Shown here: piece by piece, positions 7,369 to 16,258 of the stretch
Position numbering within the stretch: the first letter of the stretch is position 1
Layout: each line of letters starts with the position of its first letter
NCBI GenBank assembly: GCA_029261775.1
Contig: JAJDAR010000298.1
Coordinates: 1 to 47,257 of the forward strand
Source: Deltaproteobacteria bacterium
GTDB lineage: Bacteria; Myxococcota_A; UBA9160; UBA6930
Direction of reading: 5' to 3'
DNA length: 47,257 bases
The notes under the pieces: generated by a model
Told to the model about the DNA's origin: nothing
What the model saw: the letters and a program-made list of their open reading frames with translations, nothing else
Databases searched by the model: none
Program-made: the position numbers and the translations under genes

Positions 7369-9606
7369 GTGCTCGCCTCGATCTTCCGCTTCGCGATCCT
7401 GCCCTTGCTGGGCATCCTGTTCCTGCTCTTCGCGGCCGTCGTCTGGATCGGCGAGGGGTTGGGTGGAGAGCGGCACCCGCGCGGCCAGCTCGTCGAAGAG
7501 GCCCTCGATCCCGCGCAGGTGGCGCTCCGACGGGAGACCCGCGAGGCGGCGGGGCGCGCGCTCGGCGCGAGCCGCGACACGCAGATCCTGTTCGGCGATC
7601 TGCACGTGCACACGACCTACTCGGGCGACGCGTTCGCCTTCAGCCTGCCGATCTTCCAGGGGGAGGGCGTGCATCCCCCCGCGGACGCCTGCGACTTCGC
7701 CCGCTTCTGTGCCGACCTCGACTTCTGGAGCATCAACGATCACGCCGAGTCCATCACGCCGTGGCAATGGACCGAGACCAAACAGTCGATCCGCGAATGC
7801 AACGCCGTCGCAGGGGATCCGGCGAACCCCGACCTGGTCTCCTTCCTGGGCTGGGAGTGGACGCAATCGTCCATGCGCGGGCCGCGCACGCACTACGGCC
7901 ACAAGAACGTGGTGTTCCGCGACACGGAGGAAGAGCGCGTGCCCACGCGACCGATCGGGGCGGGCGCGGGGGGCCTGTTCGAGACGCCGCTCCCCGGCGC
8001 CGCCTGGGCGCTGCTGCGCTTCGGCATGACGCTCGGCGACCTCGACAACCTGCGCCCCTACCTCGACTTCCACCGCTTCACGCGGGACGCTCGGGCGCTG
8101 CCCCGCTGTCCGGCGGGCGTCCCGGTCCGCGACCTGCCCGTCGATTGCCTCGAGGGCGCCGAGACGCCGGAGCAGCTCTTCGACAAGCTCGACGATTGGG
8201 GCTTCCCGAGCTTCGTGGTCCCCCACGGCACGAGCTGGGGCATCCACGCGCCGGAGTTCGCGGATCTCTCCGAGCAGCTCGCGCCGGGCGGGCACGACCC
8301 GGCCCGGCAGAAGCTGTTCGAGGTCTACTCGGGGCACGGTGCGTCGGAGGTCCTGGCCTCCGTCAGCGAGACCGTCGCGAACGAGACGGGCCAGCCGGTC
8401 TGCGCGGAGCCGACCGACGCCTACCTGCCCTGCTGCTGGCAGGCCGGCGAGCTGATCCGGGCCCGCTGCGGAGATGCATCCCCGGAGATCTGCGAAGCGA
8501 GGGTCGAGCGCGCGCGCAAGCTCGCGCTCGAGGCGGTGATGCCCTACGGCGTCGTGCCCGACGCGCGGCCGGCCGAATGGCTCGACTGCGGGCAGCCCCG
8601 CGGCGCATTCATGGCGGCCTTCGAGTACCGACCGAAGATGAGCGCTCAGCACGGCCTTGCCTCGCGCGACCCGAGTGCAGGCCCGGAGGCCGGGGCCTTC
8701 CGCTTCGGGCTGATCGGATCGAGCGACAACCACAAGGCGCGCCCGGGCCCCGGCTACAAGGAGATCGGCCGGCGGGCCTTCGGTGACGCCTACGGCTTCC
8801 GGCGAGACTGGTACGACCGGCTCTCGGTGCCAGGTGAGCCCAGTCCGGAGCCCCAGCCGGGTGCGGGACTGCTGGGCGCGGGCTTCGAACGCGGCGCCTC
8901 CTTCTACTCCACGGCCGGGCTCGTGGCCGTGCACGCCGCGGGTCGCGACCGAGGCTCGATCTTCGACGCCCTGGGCGCACGTCATGCCTACGGAACCAGC
9001 GGTCCCCGCATCCTGCTGTGGTTCGACCTCGAGAACGGGCCGGATGGACCCGCCCCGATGGGCAGCGAAGTGCGGACGCGCCGCGCGCCGCGCTTCACGG
9101 TCCGCGCGAAGGGCGCGTTCGAGCAGCGGGCCGGGTGCCCCGACTCGGTCACGACCCGGGTGTCACCCGAACGGCTCGACCGTCTGTGCATGGGCGAGTG
9201 CCATCACCCTGGAGACACGCGCGTTCCCATCGAGCGGATCGAGGTCGTGCGGATCCGCCCGCAGGTCACCGGAGAAGAACCGATCGAGGAGCGGGTCGAT
9301 GACCCGTGGCGGGTCTTCGAGTGCCCCGCCGACGGAACCGGCTGCCGCATCGACTTCGAGGATCCCGAGTACGACGGCCAGCAGGAGTTCCTATACTACG
9401 TGCGCGCCCTGCAGACGCCGAGCGGCGCGGTCAATGGCGATCCGCTGCGTTGCGAGCGAGACGACGCCGGGCGTTGCCTCCGCGCGCGCCCCTGCCCGGC
9501 CTCCGGTCCGGACTTCGACCCGGACGACGAATGCCTGTCACCCGTCCGCGAGCGTGCCTGGTCGTCCCCGATCTGGCTGCGACCTCCGCTGGAGCGCGCT
9601 GGCTGA
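7369..9606 (+). CDS. DUF3604 family protein, membrane-anchored PHP-like metallohydrolase
   Basis: A 745-residue protein with an uncleaved signal or single membrane helix at about residues 5-27, then a large presumably periplasmic domain. FGDLHVHTTYSGDAF (D77, H79, H81) and WSINDHAES are the first metal-binding motifs of the DUF3604 family, related to PHP and CehA hydrolases. Further motifs are FLGWEWTQ, VVPHGTSWGIH, GSSDNHKARPG and YGTSGPRI. The GTG start is preceded by GGAAGG about 10 nt upstream. Function is unproven; a divalent-metal phosphoesterase or hydrolase role is the usual guess. It is transcribed divergently from the nitroreductase. Confidence 0.85.
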   Translation: MLASIFRFAILPLLGILFLLFAAVVWIGEGLGGERHPRGQLVEEALDPAQVALRRETREAAGRALGASRDTQILFGDLHVHTTYSGDAFAFSLPIFQGEGVHPPADACDFARFCADLDFWSINDHAESITPWQWTETKQSIRECNAVAGDPANPDLVSFLGWEWTQSSMRGPRTHYGHKNVVFRDTEEERVPTRPIGAGAGGLFETPLPGAAWALLRFGMTLGDLDNLRPYLDFHRFTRDARALPRCPAGVPVRDLPVDCLEGAETPEQLFDKLDDWGFPSFVVPHGTSWGIHAPEFADLSEQLAPGGHDPARQKLFEVYSGHGASEVLASVSETVANETGQPVCAEPTDAYLPCCWQAGELIRARCGDASPEICEARVERARKLALEAVMPYGVVPDARPAEWLDCGQPRGAFMAAFEYRPKMSAQHGLASRDPSAGPEAGAFRFGLIGSSDNHKARPGPGYKEIGRRAFGDAYGFRRDWYDRLSVPGEPSPEPQPGAGLLGAGFERGASFYSTAGLVAVHAAGRDRGSIFDALGARHAYGTSGPRILLWFDLENGPDGPAPMGSEVRTRRAPRFTVRAKGAFEQRAGCPDSVTTRVSPERLDRLCMGECHHPGDTRVPIERIEVVRIRPQVTGEEPIEERVDDPWRVFECPADGTGCRIDFEDPEYDGQQEFLYYVRALQTPSGAVNGDPLRCERDDAGRCLRARPCPASGPDFDPDDECLSPVRERAWSSPIWLRPPLERAG

Positions 9607-9709
9607 GGCTTTCTCCACCCGGACCGCTCGCATGAAGTTCAGGTCCTGAGCTTATTCGGGTCCGTCGCCTTGAACTGCGTTCAGCAGGTCGAGAGACTCA
9701 GCCGCATTC

Positions 9710-9715
9710 AGGAGG
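9710..9715 (+). promoter_or_regulatory. Perfect Shine-Dalgarno of kbp
   Basis: AGGAGG lies 7 nt before the ATG at 9723, the strongest ribosome-binding site in the window. It suggests high expression of this small protein. The 116-nt gap before the gene holds no clear promoter that I can assign. Confidence 0.7.
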
Positions 9716-9722
9716 ACCCCCC

Positions 9723-10169
9723 ATGGGACTGTTCGATTTCGTGAAGGAAGCCGGCGAAGGCTTGATGAAGGAGCTGGGCCGCGGCTTCAAGGAAGATTCC
9801 GACGCGGTCACCGAGAAGGTCCAGGACCTCGGGCTCGCGGTGGACGGCCTCGCGGTCGAGGTCGATGGCGACAAGGCCATCGTCAAGGGCAAGGCGGGCA
9901 GCCAGGCGGAGGCCGAGAAGGCCGTGGTAGCCATCGGCAACACGCCCGGCATCGCCATGGTCGATGACCAGCTCGAGGTCTCGCAGCCCGCGCCGACCTC
10001 GCAGTACTACAAGGTCGTGTCCGGCGACTCGCTCTCGAAGATCGCCAAGAAGTTCTACGGCGATGCGAAGAAGTACACCGTCCTGTTCGAGGCCAACCAG
10101 CCGATGCTGAAGGACCCGGACAAGATCTATCCCGGCCAGGTGCTGCGCATCCCGCCGCAGGAAGGATGA
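9723..10169 (+). CDS. kbp: BON-LysM protein Kbp (YgaU-like)
   Basis: A 148-residue protein collinear with E. coli YgaU/Kbp (149 aa), a soluble potassium-binding protein. An N-terminal MGLFDFVKEAGE leads into a BON domain (about 25-90, with AVVAIGNTPGIAMVDDQLEV) and a LysM domain (about 95-146: YYKVVSGDSLSKIAKKFYG, FEANQPMLKDPDKIYPGQVL). There is no signal peptide. E. coli Kbp senses K+ in the cytoplasm and responds to osmotic stress. Here it precedes a small lipoprotein by 26 nt, in a likely two-gene operon. Confidence is high because both domains, their order and the length match. Confidence 0.9.
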   Translation: MGLFDFVKEAGEGLMKELGRGFKEDSDAVTEKVQDLGLAVDGLAVEVDGDKAIVKGKAGSQAEAEKAVVAIGNTPGIAMVDDQLEVSQPAPTSQYYKVVSGDSLSKIAKKFYGDAKKYTVLFEANQPMLKDPDKIYPGQVLRIPPQEG

Positions 10170-10195
10170 GCGAACTCATGTCCAGGAGACCCCCG

Positions 10196-10612
10196 ATGAA
10201 GAACTCCGTTCTCGTGATCCTCGCCCTCGCCGTGACCCTCGGCCTCGGCTGCAGCCGTGACGATGCCGAGAAGGCTGCCGCCACGGCTCGGGAGAGTGCG
10301 GACGCCGCGGCCGAGGCCGCTCGCGAGACCGCCGACGCGGCGATCGACGTGGCGGCCCAGGCGGGCGACGCAGCCGAGACCGCCGCGGCGGATGCCGTCG
10401 AGGCGATGGAAGGCGCGGCCGACGACGCCGGCAAGGCGGTGAAGGAAGCGTCCGCGGGCATGGCCGCCGACGCGGTGGCCGCATGCCGCTCGCTCGCCGA
10501 GAAGGGCGCATGGGAGCAGGCGCTCGCGGTCTGCGAGAAGGCCCACGAGCTGCTGCCCGACGACCTCGGCATCGAGCACGCGCTGCAGCAGGCACAGGCC
10601 GCCGCCAAGTAG
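10196..10612 (+). CDS. Small Ala-rich lipoprotein
   Basis: A 138-residue predicted lipoprotein. The signal MKNSVLVILALAVTLGLGC ends in Cys19 with an imperfect lipobox (GLG before Cys). Residues 20-100 are a long Ala/Glu/Asp/Lys helix with heptad character (EAARETADAAIDVAAQAGD), probably coiled-coil and Lpp-like in style. The C-terminal 40 residues (CRSLAEKGAWEQALAVCEKA) resemble one tetratricopeptide-type helical hairpin. I chose the ATG at 10196 because it gives the signal peptide and has AGGAGA 6 nt upstream; two earlier in-frame ATGs (10166, 10178) do not. The last 25 nt are tandemly duplicated after the stop. Confidence 0.75.
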   Translation: MKNSVLVILALAVTLGLGCSRDDAEKAAATARESADAAAEAARETADAAIDVAAQAGDAAETAAADAVEAMEGAADDAGKAVKEASAGMAADAVAACRSLAEKGAWEQALAVCEKAHELLPDDLGIEHALQQAQAAAK

Positions 10613-10637
10613 GCAGGCGCAGGCCCCCGCCAAGCAA
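10588..10637. repeat. 25-bp tandem duplication of the lipoprotein gene 3' end
   Basis: Positions 10588-10612 (the last codons plus TAG) recur at 10613-10637 with a few changes; in the second copy the stop position reads CAA. The shared part includes GCAGG, CAGGCC and CCGCCAAG. It looks like a slipped duplication of the gene tail. Confidence 0.7.
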
Positions 10638-10721
10638 CAACGGTCTCCGGGTCGCGGTCACGAGGCCGCGACCCGGGCTCGACCGGACTCCGTTTCGGCG
10701 GCTCCGACCGGCTGCCTGCCC

Positions 10722-10773
10722 GCTCAGCGCGGGTTGGCCAGCAGGACGCTCAACGTGGGTTGGCCAGCAGGAC
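10722..10773. repeat. 26-bp tandem duplication of the thioesterase gene 3' end
   Basis: 10722-10747 and 10748-10773 are direct repeats with two mismatches. On the minus strand both read VLLANPR followed by TGA. The inner copy is the real end of the thioesterase gene; the outer copy is a non-coding duplicate beyond the stop. Confidence 0.8.
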
Positions 10774-11541
10774 CTGGAGCGCGCGGCCGTAGCGGCCGCG
10801 CCGGTCGTACTGGCTGACCTCGGCGAGACCGATGCCGTCGCGATCGGCGACGATCTCGTGGCGGAAGCCGAACCACTCTCCCTCGGGCAAGCGCTCGAAG
10901 TAGAGCGTGGTGTCGGTGTTGATCAGCATCACCTCGCGCGCCGCAGACGCCGCGCTCATGGTGTGGAACGAGAGGCCGAAGGTCAGGTCCGAGACCGCCG
11001 CGGCGCGAAGCAGTGGCGTCGTGGGTTCGCCTTCGACCAGATCGAGCGGGCTCGTCAGCCAGGCAGCGGAGTCGGCGCCGGGGACCGGCCGGAGTTCGAG
11101 AGAGAGATGGAAGCCCGGCGGCATCTCACCGGCACGGCTCTCGGACATCATGCGCGCTCGGGGGAGACCCTCGGGCCCCGGCAGCGGCCGTTCCTCCTGG
11201 CTCGAGAAACGCGGGAGCCCCGGGCTCGCGGCCATCAGCACGGCGCCGGCCCGCGCAACGTCCCGCTCGCCGGCCGAGAGCGCGGCTTCGACGACGGCCA
11301 TGCGACGCCCACGCCGCACGAAGCCGGAGCGCAAGCGGAGGGGCTCCATCGGGACCGGGCCCAGCAGATCGATGGTGATGCGCGCGGGCACGAAGCCCGC
11401 GTCGGCGGCAGCCGCCGCCACCGCCCGGGTGAGCAGCGCGTTCACGGGTCCGCCGTGCTGGCTCTTCACGGACCAGGGACTGCCCGCCCATCGGGTCGGA
11501 GCGTAGACGTCCCCATCGCGCCGGTAGATCGCGTCGGCCAT
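10750..11541 (-). CDS. Acyl-CoA thioesterase family protein (double hotdog)
   Basis: A 263-residue thioesterase-superfamily protein of the TesB-like double-hotdog type. Seen: SQHGGPVNALLTRAVAAAA with PARITIDLLGPVPMEPLRL in the N-terminal hotdog, and LRAAAVSDLTFGLSFHTM with INTDTTLYFERLPEGEWFG in the C-terminal hotdog. Such enzymes hydrolyse acyl-CoA to acid and CoA, or fold similarly without known substrate. It starts 5 nt after the P450 stop, in a two-gene minus-strand operon, suggesting the two act on one compound or its CoA ester. Confidence 0.8.
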   Translation of the reverse strand: MADAIYRRDGDVYAPTRWAGSPWSVKSQHGGPVNALLTRAVAAAAADAGFVPARITIDLLGPVPMEPLRLRSGFVRRGRRMAVVEAALSAGERDVARAGAVLMAASPGLPRFSSQEERPLPGPEGLPRARMMSESRAGEMPPGFHLSLELRPVPGADSAAWLTSPLDLVEGEPTTPLLRAAAVSDLTFGLSFHTMSAASAAREVMLINTDTTLYFERLPEGEWFGFRHEIVADRDGIGLAEVSQYDRRGRYGRALQVLLANPR

Positions 11542-11546
11542 CGGGC

Positions 11547-12725
11547 TCAGATCGAGAGGGGGATCGTGGCGTAGCCGCGCACGTGGGCCTGGTAGGTCCG
11601 CGTGCAGCCGGCCTCGTCGACCTCGTAGTCGGGGAAGCGCGCGGCGATCTCCTGGAGGGCGATCTTCGCTTCGAGGCGCGCCAGCGATTTGCCGATGCAG
11701 ACGTGCTGCCCGTAGCCGAAGTACAGCTGACGATCCGCCTTCCGGTGGATGTCGAAACGGTCCGGCTGTTCGTACTCGCGCGGATCGCGTCCCGCCGAAC
11801 CGGTCACGAGCGCGACCCGTGCGTCCTTCGGAATGACCACGCCGTGCAGCTCGACGTCGCGTTCCATCACGCGACCCTGGAACTGCGAGGGCGCGTCGTA
11901 GCGCAGCACCTCCTCGATCGCTCCGTCGAGCAGGCTCGGGTCGCACCAGAGCTCGCGACGCTGATCCGGATGCTTCCACAGGTACACGATGCAGTTGCCG
12001 ATCAGCTTCATCGTCGTCTCGTAGCCCGCGGCCGCCAGCAGGTTGACGAAGGAGCAGACCTCCCCGTCGGAGAGGCGCCGGCGGGTACCGTCGAGATCCT
12101 CGAACTCGCTCTGGGCGAGGACCGTGATCAGGTCCTCCTGGGGCTGCCGGCGACGCGCTTCGAGCAGCTCGATCATGCGCTGGCCGTTGCGGACCACGGC
12201 GGCCCCCGCGTCGGCCGGGGGGAGCCCCGTCTCGGGGTCGCGTTGCAGCATCTTGTCCACGCCCTCCCGGAACTCCTCGCGCATCTCCTTCGGAATGCCG
12301 AGCAACGCGCTGATCACGTCCATCGGCAACTTGTTGGAGAAGGCGTTCTGGATCTCGCCGCCTCCCTCTCCCACGAAGGCGTCGAGGTAGTGCTGCGCGA
12401 TGCCGCGGATCTCCTTCTCGAGGGCGGCGATCCGCCGGGGCGTGAACCCCTTCGAGACGAGCGTGCGGACGCGCACGTGGAGCGGCGGATCCATGCCGAT
12501 GATCGACATGATCGTGCCCGGCATCTGCCCGCGGTTCTCGAGGGTCGGTCCCAGCCGCGAGCTGTAGGTCTTCCAGTCCAGGGTCGCGTTCCACACGTCG
12601 TCGAAGCGGAAGATCGCGTAGAAGTCCATCTGCTCGTTGTAGGTGACGGGCTCCTCCTCCAGGAAGTAGCGATAGGTCGGGAAGGGATCCTCCTGGAGCT
12701 GGCGGGAGTAGGGGTCGTAGTTCAT
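11547..12725 (-). CDS. Cytochrome P450
   Basis: A 392-residue soluble bacterial class I P450. The heme loop FGYGQHVCIGKSLARLEAKI places the Cys ligand at about residue 343. The I-helix oxygen-activation segment is AAAGYETTMKLIG and the K-helix ExxR is in EEVLRYDAP. It resembles the CYP125/CYP142-type group of sterol and terpenoid hydroxylases in overall pattern, but I cannot assign a CYP family by eye. No ferredoxin or reductase lies beside it. It leads the operon with the thioesterase and is divergent from the SDR operon (148 nt between starts). Confidence 0.92.
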   Translation of the reverse strand: MNYDPYSRQLQEDPFPTYRYFLEEEPVTYNEQMDFYAIFRFDDVWNATLDWKTYSSRLGPTLENRGQMPGTIMSIIGMDPPLHVRVRTLVSKGFTPRRIAALEKEIRGIAQHYLDAFVGEGGGEIQNAFSNKLPMDVISALLGIPKEMREEFREGVDKMLQRDPETGLPPADAGAAVVRNGQRMIELLEARRRQPQEDLITVLAQSEFEDLDGTRRRLSDGEVCSFVNLLAAAGYETTMKLIGNCIVYLWKHPDQRRELWCDPSLLDGAIEEVLRYDAPSQFQGRVMERDVELHGVVIPKDARVALVTGSAGRDPREYEQPDRFDIHRKADRQLYFGYGQHVCIGKSLARLEAKIALQEIAARFPDYEVDEAGCTRTYQAHVRGYATIPLSI

Positions 12726-12873
12726 GCGCTGCGGTCCTCGCTGGAGGGCGGATGTTCCCGTGGATCACCCCCGGTCGCAACGCGTGCGGGCGCGGACAGA
12801 CCCTCCGGAGCCGCTACCATGCGCGGCTTCCGGACCGGCACGAGGCAGGCCGCCGGAAGGAGAGGAGACGGGC

Positions 12874-13776
12874 ATGGGCAAGCTGGATGGACGCGTCGCG
12901 GTGATCACCGGCGGGGGCCGGGGCATCGGCGCCGCCGTCGCGCGGTGCTTCGCGGCCGAGGGGGCCTCGGTGCTGGTCAACGACCTGGGGGCGCCGATGG
13001 AGGGCGGCGGGACCGACGCCGGCCCCGCGCAGGAGGTCGCGGCGGAGATCAGCCGGGCCGGCGGCAAGGCGATCTCCGACGGCACGGACGTCACGGACTT
13101 CGACGCGGTCCAAAGGATGATCCAGCGGGCCGTGGACGAGTTCGGTCGGTTGGACATCCTGGTCAACGTCGCGGGCATCATCCGCGACGGCATGATCTTC
13201 AAGATGGAAGAGGCTCAGTGGGACGCGGTCATCGACGTCCACCTGAAGGGCACCTTCAACACGGTGCGGCACGCGTCGGCGTACTGGCGCGAGCACCGCG
13301 GCGGGCAGTACCGCATCATCAACTTCGTCTCGGGCTCGGGCCTGTACGGCTCACCGACCCAGCCGAACTACGCGGCCGCCAAGATGGGGATCGTCGGTCT
13401 CACCTTCTCCTGCGCGAACTCCCTGAACGGCTACGGCGTGACCTCCAACTGCATCGCCCCGATCGCCTTTACCCGCATGACGGAGAGCCTGCAGGGCAAG
13501 GCCACGGTGATGGACTACAGCCCGGACAACCCGCGGATCTCCGCGGAGAACGTGGTGCCGCCGGTGCTCTACCTCGCGATGGAGCAGAGCGATTGGATCA
13601 ACGGCAGGGTGATCGAGTCGGGCAACGGCAAGATCGGGCTGTTCTCGAACCCGGAGATGACCCGCCAGATCATGACCGACGGCTTGTGGGATGACGACGT
13701 CGCCATCACCGAGATGGAGACGGTGTTCCGAGAGGCCATCCACCAACCCAATCCCTTCGCCAAGCCGAAGAGCTGA
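12874..13776 (+). CDS. SDR family oxidoreductase (hydroxyacyl-CoA/hydroxysteroid dehydrogenase type)
   Basis: A 300-residue classical short-chain dehydrogenase with NAD(P)-binding TGGGRGIG at residues 12-19, the NVAG stretch near 98-101, catalytic Ser about 153-155, Tyr166 and Lys170 (NYAAAKMG). VLVNDLGA after strand 2 and the acidic residue there favour NAD+. The C-terminal extension beyond 260 is seen in MFE-2-like 3-hydroxyacyl-CoA dehydrogenases and steroid SDRs. The ATG at 12874 follows GGAAGGAGAGGAG; an upstream in-frame start would run across the divergent promoter. First gene of a four-gene plus-strand operon. Confidence 0.88.
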   Translation: MGKLDGRVAVITGGGRGIGAAVARCFAAEGASVLVNDLGAPMEGGGTDAGPAQEVAAEISRAGGKAISDGTDVTDFDAVQRMIQRAVDEFGRLDILVNVAGIIRDGMIFKMEEAQWDAVIDVHLKGTFNTVRHASAYWREHRGGQYRIINFVSGSGLYGSPTQPNYAAAKMGIVGLTFSCANSLNGYGVTSNCIAPIAFTRMTESLQGKATVMDYSPDNPRISAENVVPPVLYLAMEQSDWINGRVIESGNGKIGLFSNPEMTRQIMTDGLWDDDVAITEMETVFREAIHQPNPFAKPKS

Positions 13777-13783
13777 GGTCCAC

Positions 13784-14581
13784 ATGAGCGAACGACACCC
13801 CGAGGGCGGCATCACCGTCGAGCAGCGCGGTCACCTGTGGCTGATGGGCATCGACCGCCCGGAGAAGCGCAATGGCCTCACGCCAAAGATGTGGGACGAG
13901 CTGCGCGAGGCCTACACGCGACTCGACGAGGACGAGGAGCTGCGGGTCGGCATCCTGTTCGGGCACGGCGAGCACTTCACGGCCGGGCTCGATCTTCCCA
14001 AGTGGCACGACCGGATGAAGCAGGCCGGCAACGCGCCTCGTGAGGCGAGCCGGGTCGATCCCTCCGCGCTCTCGGGACGCGCCTGCCGCAAGCCCATCCT
14101 CTGCGCGGTTCGCGGCATCACCTACACGGCGGGGATCGAGTACATGCTCGCCGCCGACATCGTCGTCGCCGCGGACGACTGCCGCTTCTCGCAGCTCGAG
14201 CCCAAGCGGGGGATCATGGCGACCGGCGGCGCGACGATCCGCTTCGTCGAGCGCGGCGGCTGGGGCAACGCCATGTATCACCTGCTGGTCGTCGACGAGT
14301 TCGACAGCCAGGAGGCGCTGCGCTGCGGCCTGGTGCAGGAGGTCGTGCCTGCAGGCACCGAGCTCGCGCGGGCCGAGGAGCTCGCGCTGAAGATCGCGGC
14401 GCTCGCGCCCATGGCGATCCAGGCGACCAAGGCGTCCTGCCGACTTTACGCCCTTGAGGGCCAGGCCGCGGCAGTCGCGGAGTTCCAGGAGGTCCAGCGC
14501 AAGCTCGCCAACAGCGAGGACGCAGCCGAGGGGGTGGCCTCCTTCGTCGAGCGCCGGGAGCCGATCTTCAAGGGACGCTGA
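13784..14581 (+). CDS. Crotonase / enoyl-CoA hydratase family protein
   Basis: A 265-residue crotonase-fold protein. IDRPEKRNGLTPKMWDELREA and FGHGEHFTAGLDLPKWHD form the first oxyanion-hole region, and AVRGITYTAGIEYMLAADIV the second. In canonical hydratases one Glu follows the second loop; here the region reads FSQLEPKRGI. The residue set is not that of a standard double-Glu hydratase, so isomerase, hydrolase or other crotonase chemistry remains possible. It begins 7 nt after the SDR stop and ends in a hairpin (14580-14599). Confidence 0.85.
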   Translation: MSERHPEGGITVEQRGHLWLMGIDRPEKRNGLTPKMWDELREAYTRLDEDEELRVGILFGHGEHFTAGLDLPKWHDRMKQAGNAPREASRVDPSALSGRACRKPILCAVRGITYTAGIEYMLAADIVVAADDCRFSQLEPKRGIMATGGATIRFVERGGWGNAMYHLLVVDEFDSQEALRCGLVQEVVPAGTELARAEELALKIAALAPMAIQATKASCRLYALEGQAAAVAEFQEVQRKLANSEDAAEGVASFVERREPIFKGR

Positions 14582-14599
14582 AGGCGCCGAAGCGCCTTC
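14580..14599 (+). terminator. Hairpin after the crotonase gene
   Basis: Perfect 8-bp arms GAAGGCGC and GCGCCTTC with a CGAA loop begin in the stop codon. No T-run follows, so it may be a weak terminator, an attenuator or an mRNA 3'-stabilising hairpin. A TAGGAT box follows at 14604-14609, 31 nt before the next start, so the next gene may have its own promoter. Confidence 0.4.
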
Positions 14600-14640
14600 G
14601 CGGTAGGATGCGCGGACAGGACGTCGCGCGGAGGATGCAC

Positions 14641-15456
14641 ATGGGCGCTCTCTCGGAACGCATCGCAGTCGTGACCGGCGCCAGCCGCGGAGTCGGCAAG
14701 GGCATCGCGCGCGCGCTCGGCGAGCTCGGCTGCACCGTGTACGTGACGGGCCGGACGACGGGCCCGGGCGAGCGCACGATCGACACGACGGCACGGCTCG
14801 TCAGCGAGGCGGGCGGAGAGGGCCGGGCGATCCGCTGCGATCACGGCGACGACGGGCAGATCGAGGCGCTCTTCGCGGAGGTGAAGGAGCAGGCCGGTCG
14901 CATCGACCTGCTCGTCAACAACGTCTACAAGGTGCCGAACCCGCCTGCCTGGGGCGGCGGTTTCTGGGACCACCCGATCCAGATCTGGGACGACCAGGTC
15001 GGGATCGGACTGCGCGCCCACTACGTCGCCAGCTGGCATGCAGCGCCCCTGCTCTTCGAGAGCGGACCCGGCGCGGCGATCCTCAACGTCTCTTCGCCGG
15101 GCGGGCAGAGCTACCACTTCTCGAGCTCCTACGGCGCGGGCAAGGCCGGGCTCGACCGGCTCACGGCCGACATGGCCCGGGAGCTGCGCCCCAAGGAGAT
15201 CGCAGCGCTCGTGCTGTACCCGGGCATGGTCTCGACGGAGTTCATCGAGGACGCCGCCAAGGAGCAGGGGATGGACCTCTCGAAGGCCCAGACGCCGCTC
15301 TTCGTCGGGCGCACGGCCGCAGCCCTGCTCGCCTCCGAGGCGCTGATGCCGCGCACGGGGACCATCCAATGGGTGGAGGATCTCGCCGAGGAGTTCGACG
15401 TTCTCGACGAGAACGGGCAGCGCCCCCCGGGCTACCCCGCACGGCTGCGGAGCTGA
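14641..15456 (+). CDS. SDR oxidoreductase, DHRS1-like
   Basis: A 271-residue short-chain dehydrogenase with TGASRGVG at 12-19, LLVNNVY near 90-96, Ser151/152, Tyr164 and Lys168 (SYGAGKAG). The segments VYVTGRTT, FWDHPIQIWDDQVGIGLRAHY and NVSSPGG closely follow the pattern of animal DHRS1 and its bacterial relatives. DHRS1 enzymes are NADPH-dependent carbonyl reductases acting on steroids and xenobiotics; the bacterial substrate is unknown. Start ATG at 14641 (an ATG two codons earlier is also possible) with GAGGAT upstream. It may be co-transcribed with the genes on either side. Confidence 0.85.
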   Translation: MGALSERIAVVTGASRGVGKGIARALGELGCTVYVTGRTTGPGERTIDTTARLVSEAGGEGRAIRCDHGDDGQIEALFAEVKEQAGRIDLLVNNVYKVPNPPAWGGGFWDHPIQIWDDQVGIGLRAHYVASWHAAPLLFESGPGAAILNVSSPGGQSYHFSSSYGAGKAGLDRLTADMARELRPKEIAALVLYPGMVSTEFIEDAAKEQGMDLSKAQTPLFVGRTAAALLASEALMPRTGTIQWVEDLAEEFDVLDENGQRPPGYPARLRS

Positions 15457-15472
15457 GGCGGACGACCGGACC

Positions 15473-16258
15473 TTGGACGAGCGGTTGATCCGTCCCGGCG
15501 GGCCCAGGCTGCGCCCGATCGCGGACCCCACCGAGCCGGTCTACCACCGGCGCATCCGCCTGGTCTCCAGCGCGAACCGGGTCGTCGGCGACGTCGCCGA
15601 CGGGCCCCACCACTTCCGCGTGGTACTCGGTCACGACGGCACGCAGGTGACTTCGATCCACGGCGAAGCGGTGCGCCACCCCTGGACCACCTGCCCGGCC
15701 GCGGTCGGGGCACTCGACGCGCTCCTCGGAACACCTCTCGACGAGAGCAGCACGGCGGTGGGACGGCACGCCGATGCGACCCACCAGTGCACCCACCTGT
15801 TCGACCTGGCGGGGTTGGCCGTGGCCCAGGCAGCCCGCGGCGGTTCGGGCCGCGACTACCACTGCATCGTGCGGCAGGACTCCGCCGGCGACACCCTGGC
15901 GCAGTGCCTTCGAGACGGTCAGGTTGTGCTCGACTGGCGGATCCGCGACGGCGTGATCCTCGGACCGGGCCCCTGCGCGGAGGTCCCCCTGCAGCGGCGC
16001 TTCATCCAATGGGCGGGCGAGCACCTGTCGATGGAGCAGGCCGAGGCGGCGATCGTCCTGCGGCGCGCGTGGTTCGTCTCGCCGGTTCGCTTCATCGACG
16101 TCGAGCAGTGGGAGCGCGCCTCCGATCTCGGCAACGGCCCGGTGTGCTTCACCTTCCAGCCCGGCCGCGCCCAGACCGCCCTGCGGGTTCCCGGCTCCTA
16201 CCGCGACGTTGGAGGCGACGCCGGCGACGACCCCGAGTCCCTTCTCGAGCCGAGTTGA
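15473..16258 (+). CDS. DUF2889 domain protein
   Basis: A 261-residue protein with an HRRIRL start to the domain, GPHHFRVVLGHDGTQVTSI, RHPWTTCPAAVGALDALLG and THQCTHLFDLAGLAVAQAA, the conserved features of DUF2889. The conserved His/Cys residues could bind a metal or form an active site, but no function is established. The start is probably TTG at 15473, 16 nt after the SDR stop; no better start is visible. The TGA stop lies inside the left arm of a palindromic repeat. DUF2889 genes often sit beside CoA-ester and SDR genes in such genomes, which fits its place here. Confidence 0.8.
   Translation: MDERLIRPGGPRLRPIADPTEPVYHRRIRLVSSANRVVGDVADGPHHFRVVLGHDGTQVTSIHGEAVRHPWTTCPAAVGALDALLGTPLDESSTAVGRHADATHQCTHLFDLAGLAVAQAARGGSGRDYHCIVRQDSAGDTLAQCLRDGQVVLDWRIRDGVILGPGPCAEVPLQRRFIQWAGEHLSMEQAEAAIVLRRAWFVSPVRFIDVEQWERASDLGNGPVCFTFQPGRAQTALRVPGSYRDVGGDAGDDPESLLEPS

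Noticed and set aside
9671-9683. TGAAC-TGC-GTTCA as an operator upstream of kbp
   Set aside because: Arms of only 5 bp and no second copy or promoter match; too likely by chance.
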